Shown here: positions 60,996 through 64,000 of the stretch, piece by piece
How positions within the stretch are numbered: the first letter of the stretch is position 1
Layout: every line of letters starts with the position of its first letter
Source: JAOUEA01 sp963790335
GTDB lineage: Bacteria; Actinomycetota; UBA4738; HRBIN12
Assembly: GCA_963790335.1 (NCBI GenBank)
Contig: CAWBOB010000008.1
Location: 558,001-622,000, forward strand
DNA: 64,000 nt
Direction: 5' to 3'
Position numbers and translations under genes: made by a program
The notes under the pieces: generated by a model
Seen by the model: the letters and a program-made list of their open reading frames with translations, nothing else
What the model was told of the DNA's origin: nothing
Databases searched by the model: none

Positions 60996-61436
60996 ATGCA
61001 GACGTTCCTGCCGTACCCCAGCTTCACCCGTAGTGCTCGCACGCTCGACGCGAAGCGGCTCGGCAAACAGCGGGTCGAGGCGTTGCAGATCTGCAACGCC
61101 CTCCATCGCACGTCGGGCGGTTGGATCAGTCATCCCGTCACGCGCATGTGGCGGGGCTACGAGCCCGCGCTCGTGGCGTACGGTCTTGCCATCACCCGCG
61201 AGTGGCTGCGACGGGGACACGCCGACACGGTATGCGACAAGTTGTTGGCCCACCTCCACGACGAGCCTGAGCGGTCACAGCGAGAGCTCGCAGAGGTGGG
61301 CATGTTGCCGCCGTGGCTCGGTCGACGCGCGCTGCATCGCGCCTATCGGTCGGCCCTCGTGCGGAAGGATCCGACCCACTACCGACCGCTGTTTCCCGAT
61401 GTCGCGGACGATCTCGAGTACGTCTGGCCCGTCTGA
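60996..61436 (+). CDS. MSMEG_6728-family (pyrimidine dimer DNA glycosylase-like) protein
   Basis: A 146-residue protein related to the T4 endonuclease V/pyrimidine dimer glycosylase fold: MQTFLPYPSFTRSARTLDAKRLGKQRVEALQI begins it (split here by features: FLPYPSF and LGKQRVEALQ), then HPVTRMWRGYEPALVAYG and WLGRRALHRAYRSALVRKDP with YRPLFPDV at the end. Mycobacterial members are named MSMEG_6728; activity is not proven. It follows Ku by 55 bases, both in DNA repair. Confidence 0.88.
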   Translation: MQTFLPYPSFTRSARTLDAKRLGKQRVEALQICNALHRTSGGWISHPVTRMWRGYEPALVAYGLAITREWLRRGHADTVCDKLLAHLHDEPERSQRELAEVGMLPPWLGRRALHRAYRSALVRKDPTHYRPLFPDVADDLEYVWPV

Positions 61437-61515
61437 CTGAAGGCATCGAGGTTTACATCCGTCCGATCGGTGGCAACACCGAGAGAGTCGAACGCACGGA
61501 AGGGGAGGGACACAC

Positions 61516-61671
61516 ATGTGCGCGAACTGCGGTTGTGGAGTCGCCGAGGACAAGCACGGCGACGAGCGAAACATCAACTGGAGCGAGGTCGTCGCCTCGG
61601 CAGAGGCCAACGACATCTCGCCGTCCGAGGCTATTCAGAACATGAAGGACATGGCGGATCAGCAGAGCTAG
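61516..61671 (+). CDS. 51-residue CxxCxC protein
   Basis: A small soluble protein: MCANCGCGVAEDKHGDERN, then INWSEVVASAEANDIS and PSEAIQNMKDMADQQ. Three Cys and a His (CANCGC, KHGD) could form a zinc or iron site, and the helix-rich tail looks like a binding module. GGGGAGGG precedes the ATG, so it is expressed normally. I have seen near-identical short actinobacterial proteins but know no function. It lies between the glycosylase and CBS genes. Confidence 0.75.
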   Translation: MCANCGCGVAEDKHGDERNINWSEVVASAEANDISPSEAIQNMKDMADQQS

Positions 61672-61729
61672 GGGCGGAATGGCGCGGAGGCCCTCCGTGG
61701 CATCTGAGAACAGACGAAGGAGGACTACG

Positions 61730-62293
61730 GTGGGCATCTTCGGAACGATCGCGACGTTCGGCGCTGGATATGCGGCGGGGGCTGTGACGGGGCGCAAGGG
61801 CCTGGAAAGGCTTCCGGCACGTGTTCAGCGGTTCATCCCTGGGGGCGGCACGTCGGGCGAGGGATCGCTCGTCGACCTTCGAGAGATCCGCGAGGTCATG
61901 ACGGCCGCGCCCGATGCCGTCAGGCCGACTAACACCCTGCAGGAGGCGGCACGACTGATGCAGGCCAACGACATCGGGGATGTCCTCGTGGAAGATGAGG
62001 ATGGTCGGCTCATCGGCATCCTCACCGACCGCGACATGGCGGTCCGGGCAGTGGCCGAGGGAACGTCTCCCGCAGCAACGGTCGCGGGCCTCTACACGCA
62101 GGACATGACCGCGCTGGCTCCGACCGACACCGTGCACGACGCCATCAAACTGATGCGCGCCGGGGACGTCCGGCGCCTACCCGTCGTCGAGAGCGGGAAG
62201 GCGATCGGCATCGTGTCATTGGGCGATATCTCGGTCGAGACCGCGCCGGACTCGGTCCTCGCGGACATCAGCGCGGCTTCGCCGGATCGCTGA
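61730..62293 (+). CDS. CBS-domain protein
   Basis: A 187-residue protein: a short Gly/Ala-rich membrane-prone start (VGIFGTIATFGAGYAAGAVTG), then two CBS motifs (VMTAAPDAVRPTNTLQEAARLMQ, near 53-110, and YTQDMTALAPTDTVHDAIKLM, 115-170). CBS pairs bind adenine nucleotides and are induced in mycobacterial dormancy. AAGGAGG lies 8 bases before GTG 61730, which I prefer to an in-frame ATG at 61679. It follows the 51-residue gene by 58 bases and may share its transcript. Confidence 0.9.
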   Translation: MGIFGTIATFGAGYAAGAVTGRKGLERLPARVQRFIPGGGTSGEGSLVDLREIREVMTAAPDAVRPTNTLQEAARLMQANDIGDVLVEDEDGRLIGILTDRDMAVRAVAEGTSPAATVAGLYTQDMTALAPTDTVHDAIKLMRAGDVRRLPVVESGKAIGIVSLGDISVETAPDSVLADISAASPDR

Positions 62294-62294
62294 C

Positions 62295-62738
62295 TCAGTC
62301 GGGCGGTATCGGCTCGAGCACGAACACGGGGATCTGGCGCTCGGTCTTCGTCTGGTACTTGGCGTAGTCGGGCCACGTGGCGACAGCACGGTCCCACCAG
62401 ACGGCCTTCTCGTCGCCGACGACCTCGCGAGCCGTGTAGTCGCGTCTCGTCGCGCGATCCTGCAGCTCGACGTGCGGGTCGGCCTTGAGGTTGTGGTACC
62501 AGACCGGGTGCTGAGGGGCGCCCCCGAGCGATGCCACGACCGCGTAGGTGCCCTCGTGCTCGACCCGCATCAGCGGGGTCTTGCGGATCTTGCCGGTCTT
62601 CGCGCCCACGGAGGTCAGCACGATCACGGGCCGGCCTTGGAGCTCGCCGCCCTCCTCGCCGTCGGTCGCCTCGTACCGTTCGGCCTGCTTGCGGGCCCAG
62701 TCGCTCGGGCTGGGTTCGTACTCGCCGCTCAGGGGCAT
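62295..62738 (-). CDS. F420-dependent (Ddn-like) deazaflavin oxidoreductase
   Basis: A 147-residue protein of the deazaflavin-dependent nitroreductase family: WARKQAERYEATDGEEGGELQGRPVIVL (start), VGAKTGKIRKTPLMRVEHEG and VWYHNLKADPHVELQD, with VWWDRAVATWPDYAKYQTKT. These bind F420 and reduce quinones or nitro-compounds. GAGGAGGATGACG precedes ATG 62738. Converges with the CBS gene. The F420 use supports an actinobacterial or related host. Confidence 0.92.
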   Translation of the reverse strand: MPLSGEYEPSPSDWARKQAERYEATDGEEGGELQGRPVIVLTSVGAKTGKIRKTPLMRVEHEGTYAVVASLGGAPQHPVWYHNLKADPHVELQDRATRRDYTAREVVGDEKAVWWDRAVATWPDYAKYQTKTERQIPVFVLEPIPPD

Positions 62739-62813
62739 ATCGTCATCCTCCTCGGTCCTCGAAGATCGGGGCGTCGAGCCGAACAGCTGCAAGGGGGGTT
62801 CCGCTGGCTTCCA

Positions 62814-63395
62814 TCAACTGACGACGCGGTAATGGATGTGCGTGGCCAAGGGCGGATCGACGACCCGGATCGGTTCGAGCCACCGGTGATCGATGTCCAT
62901 GTCCTCGACCATGCGCGTGCCTCTGCCGAACAGCACGGGTACCACGTGGATCTGCAGCTCGTCGACCAACCCCGCGGCGATGTACGCGCGTCCGATCTCT
63001 GCGCCGCCCACGATCACCACGTCCTCGTCTCCCGCGGCATCTCTGGCCTGCCGCAGCGCCGACTCGATCCCGTCGGTCACGAAGGTGTAGACCCCGTTCT
63101 CCGGTGACTCCGCCGGCACATCGTGCGTCACGACGAACACGGGAAGGCGAGCGGCGCCGCTCGGGCCGTCGGCGCCCCAGAACGGCAAGGAGTGCTCGTA
63201 GGTCACGCGTCCCGCGATGATGGCGGCGCCATCGCGCAGCACGGACTCGGCGTACGCGCGATCCTCCTCATCCGAGCTGAACCCCCATCCATGCAGGCGC
63301 TCGCCGTCGGTGCCGAGCGGTTCCTCGGCGGTCTGGTTCGCGCCGGTCATGAACCCGTCCAGCGTCATGCTCGTTTGGAAGATCAGTCGTCCCAT
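62814..63395 (-). CDS. Dihydrofolate reductase-fold (RibD C-terminal) protein
   Basis: A 193-residue DHFR-like reductase: LIFQTSMTLDGFMTGANQT, IIAGRVTYEHSLPFWGADG and VVIVGGAEIGRAYIAAGLVDE. It is the third of four DHFR-like genes in the window. ATG 63395 begins MGRLIF, 20 bases after the next gene's end, so the two form one minus-strand operon. Substrate unknown. Confidence 0.88.
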   Translation of the reverse strand: MGRLIFQTSMTLDGFMTGANQTAEEPLGTDGERLHGWGFSSDEEDRAYAESVLRDGAAIIAGRVTYEHSLPFWGADGPSGAARLPVFVVTHDVPAESPENGVYTFVTDGIESALRQARDAAGDEDVVIVGGAEIGRAYIAAGLVDELQIHVVPVLFGRGTRMVEDMDIDHRWLEPIRVVDPPLATHIHYRVVS

Positions 63396-63415
63396 GTTCG
63401 GCCCTCGGTCATCAG

Positions 63416-64000
63416 CTACCGCCGTGTGAAGGTCAGGTGGGCGACGCCGCTCGGCGACGACACCACCTCGATGTCGTAGCGCTCCTCGATGCCTTCGAGG
63501 CCGTCCCAGAGCTGAACGCCGCGGCCGAGCAGGATCGGCACCTGCACGACGTGCGCCGTGTCGATGAGCCCGGCGGCGAGGAAGTCTCGCACGATGGTCG
63601 GTCCACCGCCGATGCGCACGTCGAGGTCGCCGGCGGCTTCCTGCGCGAGGTCGAGCGCGTCCTGCGGGCTGGCGTCGACGAAGTGGAACACCGTGCCGCC
63701 TTCCATCTCGATCGACGGGCGCGCGTGATGCGTGAGCACGTACACGGGCGTGTGGAACGGCGGGTTCGGTCCCCACCAACCACGCCACTCGTCGTCCGCG
63801 CCGACGTCGGTCCACGGCCCGGTCTGCGCCGTGAACTTGCCCCGCCCCATGATCTCGGCCCCGACCCCCACGGAATGGCGTTCGGCGAAGGTGCCGTCGA
63901 CGCCTTCGGTGCCACCGGGTTCGCCGACCATCGAGTGCCAGAAGCGGGTGGCGAACATCCACTCGTGCAGGCGTTCTCCGGCGTGACCGAACGGGGCGTC
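63416..64000 (-). CDS. Dihydrofolate reductase-fold protein (5' truncated by window end)
   Basis: Continues off the right edge: the frame is open to base 64000 and reads APFGHAGERLHEWMFATRFWH, so its start lies beyond. The visible 194 codons show VGAEIMGRGKFTAQTGPW, FVDASPQDALDLAQEAAGDLD and IGGGPTIVRDFLAAGLID. It is a DHFR-like reductase, upstream partner of the gene at 62814-63395. ATG 63958 should not be taken as the start. Confidence 0.85.
   Translation of the reverse strand, partial: DAPFGHAGERLHEWMFATRFWHSMVGEPGGTEGVDGTFAERHSVGVGAEIMGRGKFTAQTGPWTDVGADDEWRGWWGPNPPFHTPVYVLTHHARPSIEMEGGTVFHFVDASPQDALDLAQEAAGDLDVRIGGGPTIVRDFLAAGLIDTAHVVQVPILLGRGVQLWDGLEGIEERYDIEVVSSPSGVAHLTFTRR

Overview
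The window is 64 kb of GC-rich DNA, mostly protein-coding. I see no rRNA, tRNA, CRISPR array, phage or transposase. The gene families point to an actinobacterium-like organism: Ku, F420-type deazaflavin oxidoreductases, a PPOX-class F420 protein, LtrA, a luciferase-like flavin oxidoreductase, an MSMEG_6728-type glycosylase and many TetR, VOC, DinB and alpha/beta hydrolase genes. Many genes also have a TAnnnT -10 element only 6-9 bases before the start codon and no Shine-Dalgarno site. A soil Actinomycetota is most likely. The class cannot be fixed from sequence alone, and a high-GC Chloroflexota remains possible.

Layout. 1-7.4 kb: the end of a NarL-type regulator, an ABC exporter, a secreted EEP-family hydrolase, a SnoaL protein and an OmpR-type two-component system with a PepSY protein. 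7.4-10.6 kb: SoxR divergent from a split transketolase and a luciferase-like oxidoreductase. 10.6-16 kb: three small membrane proteins, three frameshifted hypothetical genes, hydrolase, VOC and LtrA. 16.1-20.3 kb: a potADBC-type polyamine ABC operon. 20.3-26.9 kb: DinB, a broken TetR divergent from a broken GcvT/DmdA-like gene, VOC, YCII, an MFS exporter, an ECF sigma factor with SnoaL domain and a STAS protein. 27-32.7 kb: a CopB-type ATPase, then two ArsR-AHSA1 cassettes facing each other. 32.8-35.7 kb: a NarL-type histidine kinase/regulator pair followed by two paralogous small secreted proteins, each preceded by a DosR-like box. 36-50 kb: accessory enzymes (glyoxalase-like, DHFR-like, serine hydrolases, hydrolases), a PAS-PAS cyclase, and TetR genes with clear operators. 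50.5-59.9 kb: SGNH hydrolase, TfoX, DinB, a hydrolase-cyclase fusion, DUF1801, TetR/DUF4386 and flavoproteins. 60-64 kb: Ku, a DNA glycosylase-like protein, a 51-residue Cys-motif protein, a CBS protein, a deazaflavin oxidoreductase and two DHFR-like proteins, the last cut by the window end.

Regulation is the richest layer. Three TetR-linked promoters (37.4, 48.5 and 56.7 kb) share one design: TTGACA, one palindrome inside the spacer, a TAnnnT -10, and a second copy of the palindrome downstream. SoxR faces a near-ideal soxS-like box in a 19-bp spacer that fires into a leaderless transketolase gene. The two-component system at 32.8-34.7 kb appears to control the two secreted paralogs through CGGGAC-N4-GTCCCG sites abutting their -35 elements.

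More than a dozen otherwise well-conserved genes are split by one-base indels, often in G/C runs. I treat most of these as probable sequence errors, but real decay cannot be excluded for the second copy of the tandem oxidoreductase or for the TetR/GcvT pair.
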